From positions 41,032,025-41,096,024 of the forward strand of contig CATQJL010000316.1 of the NCBI GenBank assembly GCA_958299035.1: 64,000 bases of DNA, read 5' to 3'. This DNA is from Cylicocyclus nassatus. Taxonomy: Eukaryota; Nematoda; Chromadorea; Rhabditida; Strongylidae. The translations under genes were made by a program, and so were the position numbers. This document shows positions 24,761 to 36,195 of the stretch, in pieces (position 1 is the stretch's first letter; every line of letters starts with the position of its first letter). The notes under the pieces are model-generated. The model did no database searches, was not told the origin of the DNA, and worked only from the letters and a program-made list of their open reading frames with translations.

Positions 24761-26640
24761 TTCACTATATTTTCTCCGCTAGACATCGAGTGAAAATTCT
24801 TCAGACATAATAGTCAACTGAAAGAGTTCAATATGGGTCGCCCCTGAGACCCATCCAAAATCTTTGCCCTTTGCGGCTATAGTAACATTCTACATAGTTT
24901 TTGAACTCTTTTTCCTGCGGCAATAGGAACCAATATTGCCGATACAAAAGTGCAGGTACTTAATGAATCAGACGTCGAGAAAGATTTGCGAATGCGAGCT
25001 GGCATTTGCGACAATATCTATTGGGGGGAGGGGAATTTTAGTTAGCAAACAATCCGAAATATCTGAAAACTTGAATCTAAAATATTTGCTATCAACATGA
25101 ATTTGAAAAGTTGATGCAAGACACGTGAGCTTGAGACAAGAAGCATAGAGAAATCTCATTTTATTAATTTTTTATTGGTATAATGCCAAATACCCGAGCT
25201 GGTGGCAGTGAGCATATAGTTCCTTACATTGCAAGTTCGTATTTCACAAATACTTTTCTTTTCATTATCAAAGCTCAGTTGTTTGTTTTTTGTTTGCTTT
25301 AACATCCTAATCTCTCGCTATAAAAAGTGCGTGTCCACAAGTTACTTCACAGAATTTGATTTGAGATTTTCTCGTAAGGAAAAGATTGTTGCGAAAGTTT
25401 AATACTACCTAAGAGATCTTATCTTCCTCTTTTATTCAGCTTGTAACTTTTTTCTGATCCAATGCGACATCGCTAGGATATGAAAGTCTTAAGGCAGCTC
25501 GTCTCCAAAAGATAAATTTTTTCTAAATTCGAAGGGCAAGGCGGTTCCAACGACTCTTCTCACCTCAGCCGCTTATTCTTCAAAAGTTACAAGTTTTTTC
25601 GGTAATATGTATAGGTTCAAATATCACACATCCTTTCACCAGTTGCTTTGAGCAGAAAAGAAATTTGCTTTTTTGGAAGCAGGAAAGATAATTCTGTGAC
25701 GTCCTTATCGCTACTGTTCATCTATAAAAGCTAGAATTTTCCATATCAATACGTCAACGTAATTTATAAACTTTGATTGGTAATTTGAGTATCGACGAGA
25801 AAAATGCACCACCAGATTTCCAAGCTCTCCTCAACCTTCGTTGCTGGGGTTTTGAAAGAGAGCTCCACATACCATTTTCAGTCTGCTTCGCATTTACCCG
25901 AGTCATGTGCAATGCTAGTGTTCTTTGAAAGTTTCTCAGTAAGTTTCTCCTGAAATTTTGAACTAGCATTACATTTGCTTTTGCCTTTGCCTGTCTGCTT
26001 CTCATTCATGCCTTGGTTATAGCCTACAACGATTGGCCTCTCAAATGGAATTTTAAACTTTCTTGTTTACACACTGTGCTTGGCAGCTATAAACTGCGCT
26101 TGATGACAGGGACAATCGCAAGCATGTACGCGATCTCTAAACGGTTAGAAGGGCGTCATTTATCAGGTAGTAAAGGTAGCCGTGCACTCGTTCACAATAT
26201 TCATAACTACAAGTTTGAGTAAGAAGTGCAAAGAACTTTTCGACATGGAAATTGCCATCATAAGTAAGTACATCGAAAAGTAGCAATGCCAGCTTAGGTA
26301 TTTTCTTACCCAGTAGTAATACCTATGTGACAATCTGACGCCACAAATGCATGTATGAAAAAAAATTTACTACATGACAAAAAATTCTTCACAATCTCAT
26401 TAAAGCCTCAATTCACTGCCGCGGTGCTGCCTGGAGTTCGAAGTCACTTAAAGTGAAAATCATTTTGAAATTAAGACATGCAACACTGCCCATCTAGATC
26501 GGAAGGTTTTGATATGTACTAAGGTCCGCCAAAACTTGGTTACCCATCTTTTTATGTTGAACAGCATTTACTCTCCAGATGCACTATTACTCTTGAATCC
26601 TCAAATGTAACAACCAAGTTGCACGTCATCCTGGAGAGAT
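24761..26640. other. No gene supported
   Basis: AT-rich sequence with short ORFs only. Nothing recognisable on either strand. Confidence 0.35.
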
Positions 26641-26649
26641 ACTCATAAT

Positions 26650-28135
26650 CTAGCTAGGGTTCGGATCTCGTGTCAAACCACCACTTTTTACAGATTGTTT
26701 GGTATAAATTTTCAGACGCTTCTCAATGCAAAAAGAGCCTCCTATTGAACGTTCAAAAAATTGGCGGTATTCCAGTCATCCAGACCCTAAACTCAAAGTC
26801 GTAGAATTCACCTAAACTTGATTTAAGCGGCTATTCGAGATGCTAGAGACGAATATTGCACTTTTTCCGCTGTAAGCCTTTCTGGACGGTTATAGGTATG
26901 ATGTAAGGGTCATACCAGAAAATTTGTTTGGAATCATGTCTAGAAGTGTTTCGGTACCCTGTTTGTAAAAATTATAATCGCTGCCCCCAGTGATACGTCA
27001 TTCACCGGGTTGATTATTGATAACTCTCTTGCTTAAATGCCTTTGCTGAGTAGTGGACACCGTTCTGTAAAGCTGGCTTTAAGTAAGGTATTACAGTATA
27101 TGGCGGATCTCAATCGCCCTGGTTACTGTAAGGTTACGGTGAACTTTAAGAGGGCTTTAAGCTGCTAGCAAGGTAAAGAGCCTCTGTCGAAGTGGGGCTT
27201 CCACACGTGATGCATATCATTCTGCTTTGAGGCATAATACCAAATCGGGTTCCTTAGCTGCTCAATGATCTTCTAAAAAGTCATGAGCGGTGGTTTACCC
27301 AGGATGACCCCGCGGTTTACTATAACTTTGCGTCGCCAAGCAACATACAGTTGTGAATGGGCCGATTAGATAGCTGAGGAAACTATGGAAGAAGCGGCAA
27401 AAGTTCGGACCGTAAAAGTCATGTATTCGCGGACGCTTCTGACGCAAGGAGACCCTTGAGCAGTTTACAAGGGGAATTGAAAAATTACAGTATGGTGCCT
27501 AAAAGATTCACAGCCGCGATTTCACCAAGTTTCGGTATATGGAGGTTACTTTTAGATGTTGGAATAAAACACCAAACTTTATGAAAGAAAACTTCATGCA
27601 TTTTTGGGACAAAATGACTTGAAAACGCAAAACGTGTTCATTTATGCGCCTTAACTCACCATAACTCAAAAACATATCACCGGGGACAACGATTACAATT
27701 TTTCTAAACGGGGTACCGGGAAATTTCTAGACCTGATTTCCATTTTTTTTATATGAGCCTTCCATAATACCTACCGTAACCGTCTAGAATGAGACTTTCA
27801 AGCGGAAAAAGTACAATATTCGTTTCCAGTATTCGAATAACCCCACAAACCGAGTTTAGGTAAGTCCACGACTTTGAGTTGAGGCCCGGATACTGGAATA
27901 CCGCCAATTTTCTCAACGTTTGATAGGAGGACCCGTTTGCGGCGCACAAGCAGTGTGCAGGTGAGGAGGTTTGCGGAATGGGTGGCTGCTGAGACCATCA
28001 AGAGAACAAAGGTTTGAATTCGTGTCAAACCACCACATCTGCTTTTTGCAGACTGCCTGGTATAAATTTGCAGACGCTTCTCAAAACAGAGAGACCCTCC
28101 TATCAAACGTTGAGAAACTTGGCGGTATCCCAGGG
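26650..28135. repeat. Inverted and direct repeat cluster next to the MULE
   Basis: A ~250-bp block starting ctcgtgtcaaaccaccac and running through ttggcggtattcca and ttgcactttttccgct occurs at 26670-26900 (+) and in inverse at about 27780-27935. Its first part recurs in direct orientation at 28020-28130. The opposing ORFs 27749-27949 and 27798-28106 read through it. Element class unknown. Confidence 0.5.
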
Positions 28136-28450
28136 GCCCATATCAATTGATACCCGGACAGCCGCGTGGAGCCGCACCAGGTGGTAACTAGGAAAGTGCA
28201 AGCAGCCTTACTTGCGCTGCGCTACATGGCAGCCTATGCTTACCCAATCTCTCTTTCGCCATTCACGCGGGTGCGTAGCAAGTGTTACCCAGGCAGCCGC
28301 CTGGTGCCGTGGCATCAACGCCGCGGCTGAGCTACGCTACGCCAGCTGCTGTTAGAAGACTTCTAACACCAACTAGGTTAGATATTAGAAAAGGTGTGCC
28401 ACATATGGAGGTATAAAAGATGAAATGATGCTGAGCAGCTAAGATTCGAG

Positions 28451-30222
28451 ATGTCAAACTCTCAGCTTTACAGCCTTCAGTTTGAGGATCTTGCTCAAAT
28501 TACCTATGTAGAAAATCCGTCGCTTTTGGAGGTAATTCTTGATTTTTTGCTTGTTACCGAATCTTTTTGAAAATTTATGAATCTCAGAATCCGCTACCTG
28601 CTACAAGCCAGCTCTACTCTTCAGCCGCTGAAAGTCGTGAATTTCGTGGAGAATTCGAAATAAGTGAGCAGGGGTTTACCCTGTAATTGTATATGATGTC
28701 CCAGACTCTCACCTTTGCTACGTTTTTCAATATCACAAAAAACTTCAAGGACCAACACGGCACTTTATACTTGAAATTTTCCTGTTTTTTTGGAAAATCA
28801 AGACATCATTGAAATCGGACTAAAAGCACTGATCCGGGACGGCGTCTACAAGTTAAATCCGATCACGATTCAAGCCGGGATAGAAAAAGGCCAATTATAC
28901 ACCGTCCACGCAATGTGTGGCGGAGGTTTTGAAGTTCGTGAAAATTTTTTAAAATGAACAAAAATGAAAAACTGAAAAAAAATTTCAGGTCTCAATTTTA
29001 TTTGCCATCACGCAAAAGAAAAATCGCGCAACCTACAAGCATTTTTGACTGTTTGAAAGAGAAGTTGGGAAGCGGAGATTTTAGAATAATTCTAGATTAT
29101 GAGAAGGTGACAAGATTTTTTTTGTATATTTTTTATATTGCTGAAAATTTAATCAAATTTCAGGCCGCGATTGGGGCAGTTAGGGAAGCTTTTCCTAACG
29201 CACAACTCCAAGGCTGTGCTTTTCATTTAGCACAGGCTTGGAATAGGATGGCCAAACATCTGGCCTTAGGCAGTTTATTAAGAGAGCAAAAAGAATTAGA
29301 GCTCTATCTAGGTGGTGACACTCAATAAAAGGGATAGTTTTTCTCCCGAAGGAGCTTAACCCATTGGCGACGATGTGTACCACCGGTGGTCTACGCACTT
29401 TTTGTCGTCAGGGACGATGTGTACCACCGGTGGTCCACACCCCTTGCAAAATTATATACTTTCTAGGTCGAGTACTTTCTCCACAGTTCATTTTTCAATT
29501 TTTTGCATTCTTGGGACCTGCAAACTTCGTTGTCCAAGAATATCACTGTAGTTGTTTACAAAACAACTTTACATTTCGTAAATAATTACAAAACTTCCCC
29601 AAGCCAAAAGTGTTGTGCAAAATCGCGTCGTCCCTCAGCGCCGCCACGCAAAATTAGGCGTCGTCGTTAATGGGTTAATAGTAGGGTGCCAGCGCTGTTG
29701 TACCCTCCGGTCAACAGTAGGCACCCTTCTTACGAACCACGTAAAAAGTTCCTAGAATATCTACGCGAAACATGGTTCGAGGGTGTCTACAAGGACATGC
29801 GATACAAGTTTAACATAGAGGAGCTCAGGACTACAAAGCAGCCGAAGCGTTCCATAAGTATATTTGATTTCTTTTTCGAAATTTTCCTGAAATTCCAGTA
29901 CATTAATTTTCTAGGAAATTGCGCGGTTTGTTACGGAGAAGAACGCACCCTCCTTTCGAGCAGCTTCTCGAGTGCTTACAGAGAATATCAGTTGTCGCGC
30001 TGGTCACTCTTCTCCATGTCTTGGAGGTTGCTCAAATTTTTTGTCTGATATTTTCTAGTCCTATGCATATGTAAAAAATAATTTCAGCATCCTCGCGTGA
30101 GGCCATTACGAAAGAAGGATGTGTTGCGCCGAAATAAAATTATTGATGCGATGCGCAGCTTTAGAGAAGAATATGAGACAGGAAATCATACCAACAGCTT
30201 CCATAAATGGTTTTTGTATTGA
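28451..30222 (+). pseudogene. MULE transposase relic, multi-exon
   Basis: Exons by splice sites and frame: 28451-28531, 28588-28663, 28803-28933, 28989-29106, 29164-about 29857 (interrupted), 29915-30026, 30088-30222. Landmarks of the MULE transposase domain: RDGVYKLNP, KGQLYTVHAMCGGGFE, SILFAIT, GDFRIILDYEK followed across an intron by AAIGAVREAFPNAQLQGC, FHLAQAWNRMAKHLALG, KFLEYLRETWFEGVYKD, EELRTT, and THPPFEQLLECLQ. DYEK holds a catalytic acidic residue, and CxFH-type residues follow as in the family. Damage: one extra T near 29043, a frame change near 29322, a 315-bp MITE at 29360-29674, and one lost base near 29836. The stop at 30220-30222 follows FHKWFLY. It cannot make an intact enzyme. 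Confidence 0.82.
29360..29674. mobile_element. 315-bp piggyBac-type MITE inside the MULE transposase exon
   Basis: Exact TTAA at both sides (29356-29359, 29675-29678) and inverted ends CCCATTGGCGACGA and TCGTCGTTAATGGG, typical of piggyBac-related elements. Near the left end are two direct copies of cgatgtgtaccaccggtggt, each with a small palindrome accaccggtggt. No ORF. Removing the element with one TTAA joins IVFLPKEL to NSRVPALL in one frame, which proves it inserted into coding sequence. Confidence 0.85.
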
Positions 30223-30893
30223 AATTCGAAATTTGTCACAGAGAAAACCATTTGACAGCAGTGCGGATGTAAAATTGTAAATTTGGTTGTGATTTTCATT
30301 TGTGATTTTTTGTGTTGTTTTTTATTTATTTAGCTTTTTTGTTTTTGTATATTTTTTGTAATGTATATTACTAATAAACTACAAATTTTCCGCTGTGTTG
30401 ATCGATACATTATACGTGGCAGTAGCTCGACCTCTGAGGGAATTCTCGGACCTCAGCGCGATGAGGTGCGAGGCTGCTGCGAAAATCTCTCTGCGAGAGA
30501 TTGCGGACGACGAGAGCGCGCTTACGGTAGCTCAGCCGCGACGCTGATGCCAGCTCTGGCGGCTGGCTGCGGCACCAGGTGGCTGCCGGGTAACACTTGC
30601 ACGCTTCCCCCATTCACGCACCTCACTTTGAGGTGCGAGAAGACCTAAATTATCAATTACGGCCGAACGATTTCGTCTGATAAAATAACTTATCTGTTCG
30701 AAAATTATTTGACCGAACATTAGATCTGACTTATCTTTTTCATTATTCCAAATCTGTAGCTGGTTAGATAGCTGTCATTTCAAAATCGATTTTTGAATAA
30801 CTGAGTGGCAGGACAACTGAATTTGACTTATCGAAATAGAAAGTAGCTTTGAAAATGTTTGACTCGCTAAAATTTTGACTCAAATTCCAGAAT

Positions 30894-31281
30894 GACTGCT
30901 AGGTCCTCTGCATTTCGGGCCTGTGGCATAAACGTAGCAAACGAATGGTTAGAATCAGGTCATTACAGCTCATTAAAGCTCCTGTTTCACTCTTTGATAG
31001 TTTTGCAGCCATTTCTATGAATTAGGTTATCACCAAGAAGGATTTGAGTACTAACGATGTTCTTGATTGTGTCACCCACAACATGCTAAGATTCTTTGCA
31101 AGTGATGAAAAGCTGCAATTTTCATAAACATTGGATCCTTTTCCAGAAGCGGAGCAAATTTGAAAACGCGAAATTCAAAATAGAGGATTTACCCTGGTTG
31201 AGAATTATAATGCGATTTTGTCTGTACAAGTGGCTTAGACCAGAAGAAGTCATTGCTATAGGAAGTGTGGGAGAAGATTAA
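30894..31281 (+). pseudogene. Coding-like exons within the MULE borders, unrecognised
   Basis: Three short acceptor-led reading frames: one beginning MTARSSAFRACGINVANEWL after ttccag (30889-30894), one VITKKDLSTNDVLDCVTHNM after an ag near 31026, and one KRSKFENAKFKIEDLPWLRI...LRPEEVIAIGSVGED-stop at 31147-31281 after ttccag. The last is 44 codons plus stop. I could not join them with phases that all agree, so this is either a broken second gene of the transposon or host-derived exons carried in it. Confidence 0.3.
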
Positions 31282-31659
31282 CTTTTTTGAATACACGAAT
31301 TGATTTGAATTTTTATTTGATCACATTTGTTTTTGCTTATAGCGATCATGTCAATTGATTCGAATATTTCGAAGTTATTTTCGTTTGTTTCACCGGCTTA
31401 TCTGAAGTGTGATGCGCGACATAGGTCGTTTCGCACCTCAGAATGCTATGACGAGGGATCCTAAGCGAGAGAGGTTCGGAAAGCTAGAGGGACTGCCGCG
31501 TTGCGCAGCGCAATTAGGGCCGCGTCGCACCTCGTTAATTACCACACGGTGCGGCTGCGAGCGGCTGTCCGGGTGTCAGTCGACCGCCCTCCCGCCGGAA
31601 ACTTATAGTGAGCCTTTGTCATCTTTCGGAAACTATCGCTCATAACTTTCCCAGAAGAT

Positions 31660-32511
31660 CACTGACAAGGGAAGTACTATCAATGGCCGTGGCCTTTTGA
31701 TATGAGATGCATATCATCTGAAGCAGCTTCGAACGCTGATTTTGAATCTGCTTTCCGTTTCTGCGGAACGCTCTTCTGAAGAGAGTTATGGAAGCCTGAG
31801 CATTCTGTTTTGGGGGCGCTCCTTGAGTTTGAGGGCGCTGCTATGTGCGTTGGTGGCGTAGTAGTGTGATGGTTAATTGCTGACATTGAATGCGAGAGGT
31901 TGATGGTTTAAGTCCGATGGAGAGCGAACTATTTTGCTTATTGAATGTGAGTTTGAAGGCACTCTAAATCGCCTGCAGACACTTACTGTAAAACCTTAGC
32001 ACAAACAGGAGAGAACATCTTTTCGACTAATGACAGTGTGCATTTTTTGAGCTTTATATGGTGACAAACGTGCTAGGCCATGTTTGGTCCTGTTTTACTA
32101 GTAAGGAAGTCAAATAAAATTTCAGGCTCTCATTACAAGCAGTTTCGCCAGAAAATTTTTGTAGGTCACTTACGCTAAGGCATTACAGTAAGTGTCTGCA
32201 GGCGATGTAGAGTGCTTTCAGACTCACATTCAATAAGCAAAATAGTTCGCTCTCCACCGGATTCGAACCATCAACCTCTCGCCTTCAATGTCAGCGATTA
32301 ACCACTACATTACTGCACCAAAAATGCACATAGCAGCGCCCTCAAACTCAAGGAGCGCCCCCAAAACAGAATGCTCAGGCTTCCATAACTCTCTTCAGAA
32401 GAGCGTTCCGCAGAAACGGAAAGCAGATTTGAAATCAGCGTTCAAAGCTGCTTCAGATGGTATGCATCTCATATCAAACACCACGGCCATTGAAAGTACT
32501 TCCCTCGTGAG
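31660..32511. mobile_element. Foldback element with tRNA-like promoter in each arm
   Basis: The left arm (cactgacaagggaagtacta...) and the right arm, its inverse (tagtacttccctcgtgag-type end), are each about 330 bp with a centre near 32085. Both contain ggaacgctcttctgaagaga, ctcaaactcaaggagcgccc and catcaacctctcgc in mirrored order. The ends resemble the element at 13577-14038. No transposase. Confidence 0.75.
32259..32330 (-). ncRNA. tRNA-like Pol III promoter / tRNA-derived SINE segment
   Basis: On the minus strand an A-box-like GTAGTGGTTAATCG (32296-32309) is followed 27 bp on by a perfect B box GGTTCGAATCC (32259-32269). The mirrored copy in the left arm (31845-31920) has a decayed B box (GGTTTAAGTCC). 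A full cloverleaf with matching acceptor stem was not found, so a SINE relic is more likely than a functional tRNA. Confidence 0.5.
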
Positions 32512-34620
32512 CAGCTAAGAGACATGAACTTGGTATTAGTGCCACAAAATCAGTAGGACGATATGCATCACATGTAAAAACCCCACTTCGACGGAGGGTC
32601 CTTCCCTTGCATGATTCGCATTTTGCTTCAAGAAGGTTTAAATGAGTCAAAAACTTGAACAGTTAGGCTAACCAAGTCGCTGGTTCTAAATATGATTTTG
32701 CATACATAATCATGCTTTTTTCGTTGTTCCAACTACACTTTAACGTTTGCTTTTACAAAGTTCTTCAAAAATGATGTGATCTACTACTATACTGGCTTAA
32801 GAACTTGTGAAAAGTTGTGTAATGATCTCAACATGAATTTTTTGGACTTTTTTCTTCATTGAAGGTCTTACTCACAACGGCTGGAAGTTCCTGCCGTTGT
32901 GAGGAAGACCGTGCAGTAACGAAGAAAGATCGGTAATTTGCTCTAAATTTCATATCTGAGTTGAAGCAAGCTCACAGAATGGAACATAAGATCGGCAAAA
33001 CACATTGAAGCAAGAGAGTTATACCTTCGCACAATGTTCATACACTTCTTAACACACTGTAAAATTATCGTGATCTGTAGAAAATCCCAATCGAAAAATT
33101 AGGTAAAGTAGTCAGTTTTGCTGCACAGACGTAGAATCAACGGTAAGAGTTTGAATTGTTCAGAATCAATTGGAATAATGCTTGGTGAAGCTGCCGCCCC
33201 GCCTATAATTCCTTGGTCTGAGACAACACCAATGCCGCTTAGATCACAAAGATTTGTCGTCAAAGTCTGCAAATGTGGACGTAAGTGTTGGAGTGATTGC
33301 AAGAATTGCAAGGATTGCAAGGAAACTTGAGTGTTAGCACAAAATCAGTCTTCAAATGTCAATTTCAACATGTGCCTGCATTTGTGACCCAATGGACATC
33401 CTCTATCGCACACTCTTCGTTGTTGGACTGTCACTACAAATCATCCGTCCAATCGCATTAAAACATGGTATGAAAGCTGCGCACCCACATGTCACAGCCG
33501 CTGATGAGAGCTTATAGCAATGTTATGGGGATGGAAATAATGGTTGGATCCAGGTCAAGGTGTCGTGGGTTGGCGCCTCGACCGGAATGGCGCACTGGAG
33601 CAGGAAGGAGTGAGCTTGGGAGGTAGGGTGAGGGGGAGAGGAAGAAGTGCAGCAGACTACTGGATCGGGGTGCGCAAAACTCTTCTACTCCTCGTTGTTG
33701 TTGTTGTTATTGTTGTTGTTCCACACCCCATTAACTTACCTTCGAAGCCCTTGAACATCACTGGTTCTTATATTACTGAAACCGCTAAACCTTCTTCTTT
33801 TCCCACTAAAAATTCCATCCAAAACTGTTTTCCCTAAAAGAAGATATAGCGGCTTTATTACCCATCCTTATCGGAACCAGAAAATTGCCTCAAAAATAAT
33901 GGGCGGTAAGCGCTGAACATGAGCTGCGGCTAGTGCAAGGGCAAGAGTGAAGTTGACCGATTTGAATCATTCGTTTGCTCAGTTATACATCCCGTTTCCT
34001 TTCGAGCATGGCCTTGTTATCTCGCTCCAAAACTTTATATTGAATCTAATAGGGAAGTCAAAAGTAATGAAAGCTTCGCATCCTTCTTAGACCTATTCTC
34101 AAATCAGGTAGAACGTAGACAGAAAATACTCTAAACGGTTTCCAACACGGCTTTTCTTCGTCTTCCTAGCAGCTGTAATTTCCAGCCATTTCAGTTCTTG
34201 TTTGCTGAAATGTTTGCAAAAAGTTCGAAACCAAAGCGTTTGCCGTTTAAACTCTGCGGTTTTTTCAGACTGGCAAAAAAGTTTAAATTATGCTTATTTG
34301 AAGCGGTAAACGCTTAATTAGTTTGCAAAATCAAGTTTTGATAGTAAACTATTTCAAAGGCTCTCAATTTCGGAAGATTTTATAGAGTTTGATACATTTT
34401 TGTCTTGAGCAATTTTTATAAAATTCTAGGGCTTTCGAAAAAATGCTTTTGAAAAGCCTCGAAATACTAGTTTTGAAAGACGAAGTGATTTGCATTAATC
34501 AGGCTTGCTCTGTCTTTGAATGAATCGAATTTGTTTGAAAACCTCCAAAGAAAATACTTTGATTCAGCTACACTCAATTAAGCAAAAATGAAGGTTTCAA
34601 AATTTGGGAAACTTTTTCGA
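32512..34620. other. No gene supported; short repeats only
   Basis: The (+) ORF at 33118-33330 ends in a cysteine-rich run VCKCGRKCWSDCKNCKDCKE, but it overlaps an opposing ORF and has no splice context. The (+) ORF 33544-33837 includes a GTT microsatellite (about 33695-33720) read as valines. Nothing else seen. Confidence 0.35.
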
Positions 34621-34625
34621 CGACA

Positions 34626-34913
34626 GGGACGAGTGGCGTAGTGGTATGAGGCGCCGCTATGACCAGATCGGACACAGGTTCGATCCCCGCCCCTGGGCCA
34701 ACCAAGCCCTCTACCCTCCGGGGCCGGTAAATTGGTACCAGAGTAATCTGGGAGGATAAAAGCACTGACTTGGTAAACGGCTGGCCCCCGCAAGTCATTG
34801 TAAAGGCCCGCACGCATACAACTGCCTCTTCGACCATGAAGTTGGTGTGTGCGTTCGGCGCATGCCCTCAGAGGGTACTGAAGACGCCGAATCCTTTATC
34901 CTTTATCCTTTCC
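34626..34913 (+). mobile_element. tRNA-derived SINE with (ATCCTTT)n tail
   Basis: The tRNA-related head carries an A box (TGGCGTAGTGGTATGAGG from 34634) and a perfect B box GGTTCGATCCC (34677-34687) spaced 43 bp apart, as in a tRNA gene. A ~200-bp body unrelated to tRNA follows (ctctaccctccggggccggt, gggaggataaaagcactgac, gaagttggtgtgtgcg). The 3' end is a short tandem repeat, atcctttatcctttatcctt, at 34891-34913. That head-body-tail order is diagnostic of SINEs. The minus-strand ORFs here are shadows. Confidence 0.75.
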
Positions 34914-35929
34914 GACGACTAAGAAGTTGATTGGGCCGTTGGTCTGTTTACTGAAAAGAGAAAGAAAAGCTACGTTCAATACAGTTTAGGGTACCCTTCT
35001 ATCACTATTCTACACGACTTGCGAGAAGTTCGGAATGGGAAGTAAAAAGTTCTTATTGCTTTTGACTCAACCCGATATATAATATCTTACATTTGTTTTT
35101 GCTGTTTTTTCGGTAACCCTATTCACTATGGTTTGAGCAAGATTGTTGATTGCGCTGACTTTTCAATTCACGTCGGCCAATTTTGCTGGTGCGAGCTTGT
35201 TGCCACGAATACTTGTTTCCTCTGTTTGCACTAGTTTTTGAATTGTTGCTGTTTGAAATGTCATCTAGCATTTCTTTTACCATAAACCAGCATGGAGAGC
35301 TGCACAGACTAAACGCGTCTGGTCCCATCACGTCTCATGGAGGGGGGCCATCGTACAACACCTCTTGCTTGACCCTCTTATAAGATCAAAATAATTTATG
35401 ACTTTCTTTTCTGTGGCATCGTAACCGAAGTCCTCTTGTAGCTCCGTGATGGGCTTTTGCTAAGGCGCTGTTTTCTTATTGTTTAGACCATCGTCCTCCG
35501 ATTCGTTAAGTATCGCCTCCTTATTGCGTACACTACATGCAGATTTTGCCGGTGCACTTTGCTGAACCAAGACCGCAGCAGAACAAAGAAATTGGTTGCC
35601 GATTGAACTACGAATAATATTGAGGAAATGAATACTTTCCAGGTGCTCCATGAAACAGAAAAACACCCCTCGCAAATAGGATGCAAAAGCCCTCTGCAAA
35701 GCAGCTAATGAAGAACCGTGAACTTAATGAGGAGGGGGGGACAGACTTTAAAGGCAGCGGAATCTATGCTACCCAGTTCTCTATATGGTGTGTATGTAGG
35801 GCCCACAAGAAGACCAACTGCGCTGGTCCGGTCTCCGTCTTTGCCTTCAAGGGAAGAGAACGCGCCTGATTCTTTTTGCGCTCCCCCTTTATTGCGGTCC
35901 GCCTCCTTCGGACGAATCCACGACAGCGT

Positions 35930-36195
35930 AAGCTGTAAGCCTAGCTGCGGTTGCAGTTGGAACTTGCAGGCTGTCAGGCAGTTGCAGCTGCTCCTTGCTG
36001 GCATCCGACGGGGTCGAGCAATTCTAAGCTTGTCCGAAGAGAGGGTCCTCGGGAATCGGGATTATTTGAAGGTTTGGAGAATTTGAATCTTATAATTGTG
36101 ATCAGGCTCACGGAAAAGCTCAAGGATGACAAAAACATGGGAGGCGAAATTTTTGGTGTACGCTGCCTTCAAAAGCTCGTCCAGCGTTTACAAAT
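35930..36195 (+). repeat. Left member of an inverted repeat pair (partner 39080-39330)
   Basis: Text such as gaggctcacggaaaagctca, aaaaacatgggaggcgaaat and cttgtccgaagagagggtcc recurs in inverse at 39080-39330 (cctcccatgtttctgcc, ggggaccctctcttcaaaat). The 2.9-kb interior holds the unknown exons at 37209-37494 and the perfect palindrome. The pair could delimit a DNA transposon, but no target duplication was seen. Confidence 0.45.

Larger units (their letters stand above)
28151..31575 (+). mobile_element. Mutator-like (MULE) DNA transposon, decayed
   Basis: Outer inverted ends: acccggacagccgc(N)agccgcacc, ggtggtaacta at 28152-28197 and its inverse at about 31527-31574 (taattaccacacggtgcggc, gcggctgtccgggt). 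An inner inverted pair lies at 28281-28335 (agtgttacccaggcagccgc, ctggtgccg, cgcggctgagct) and 30524-30600. Between the inner pair lies a MULE transposase relic. Flanking octamers tcaattga and tcagtcga could be a worn target duplication (MULEs make 8-10 bp), but this is weak. Whether the outer pair is the true end is inference. Confidence 0.6.

Noticed and set aside
28954..29328. Single 124-aa protein as annotated by ORF
   Set aside because: It reads through an intron and a frameshift; the parts belong to two exons of the MULE transposase relic.
33544..33837. 97-aa ORF with poly-Val segment
   Set aside because: The valines come from a GTT microsatellite; no splice signals or recognised domain.
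34623..34700. Functional tRNA gene
   Set aside because: A and B boxes are present but no convincing acceptor stem pairing, and it continues into a body and repeat tail as a SINE does.
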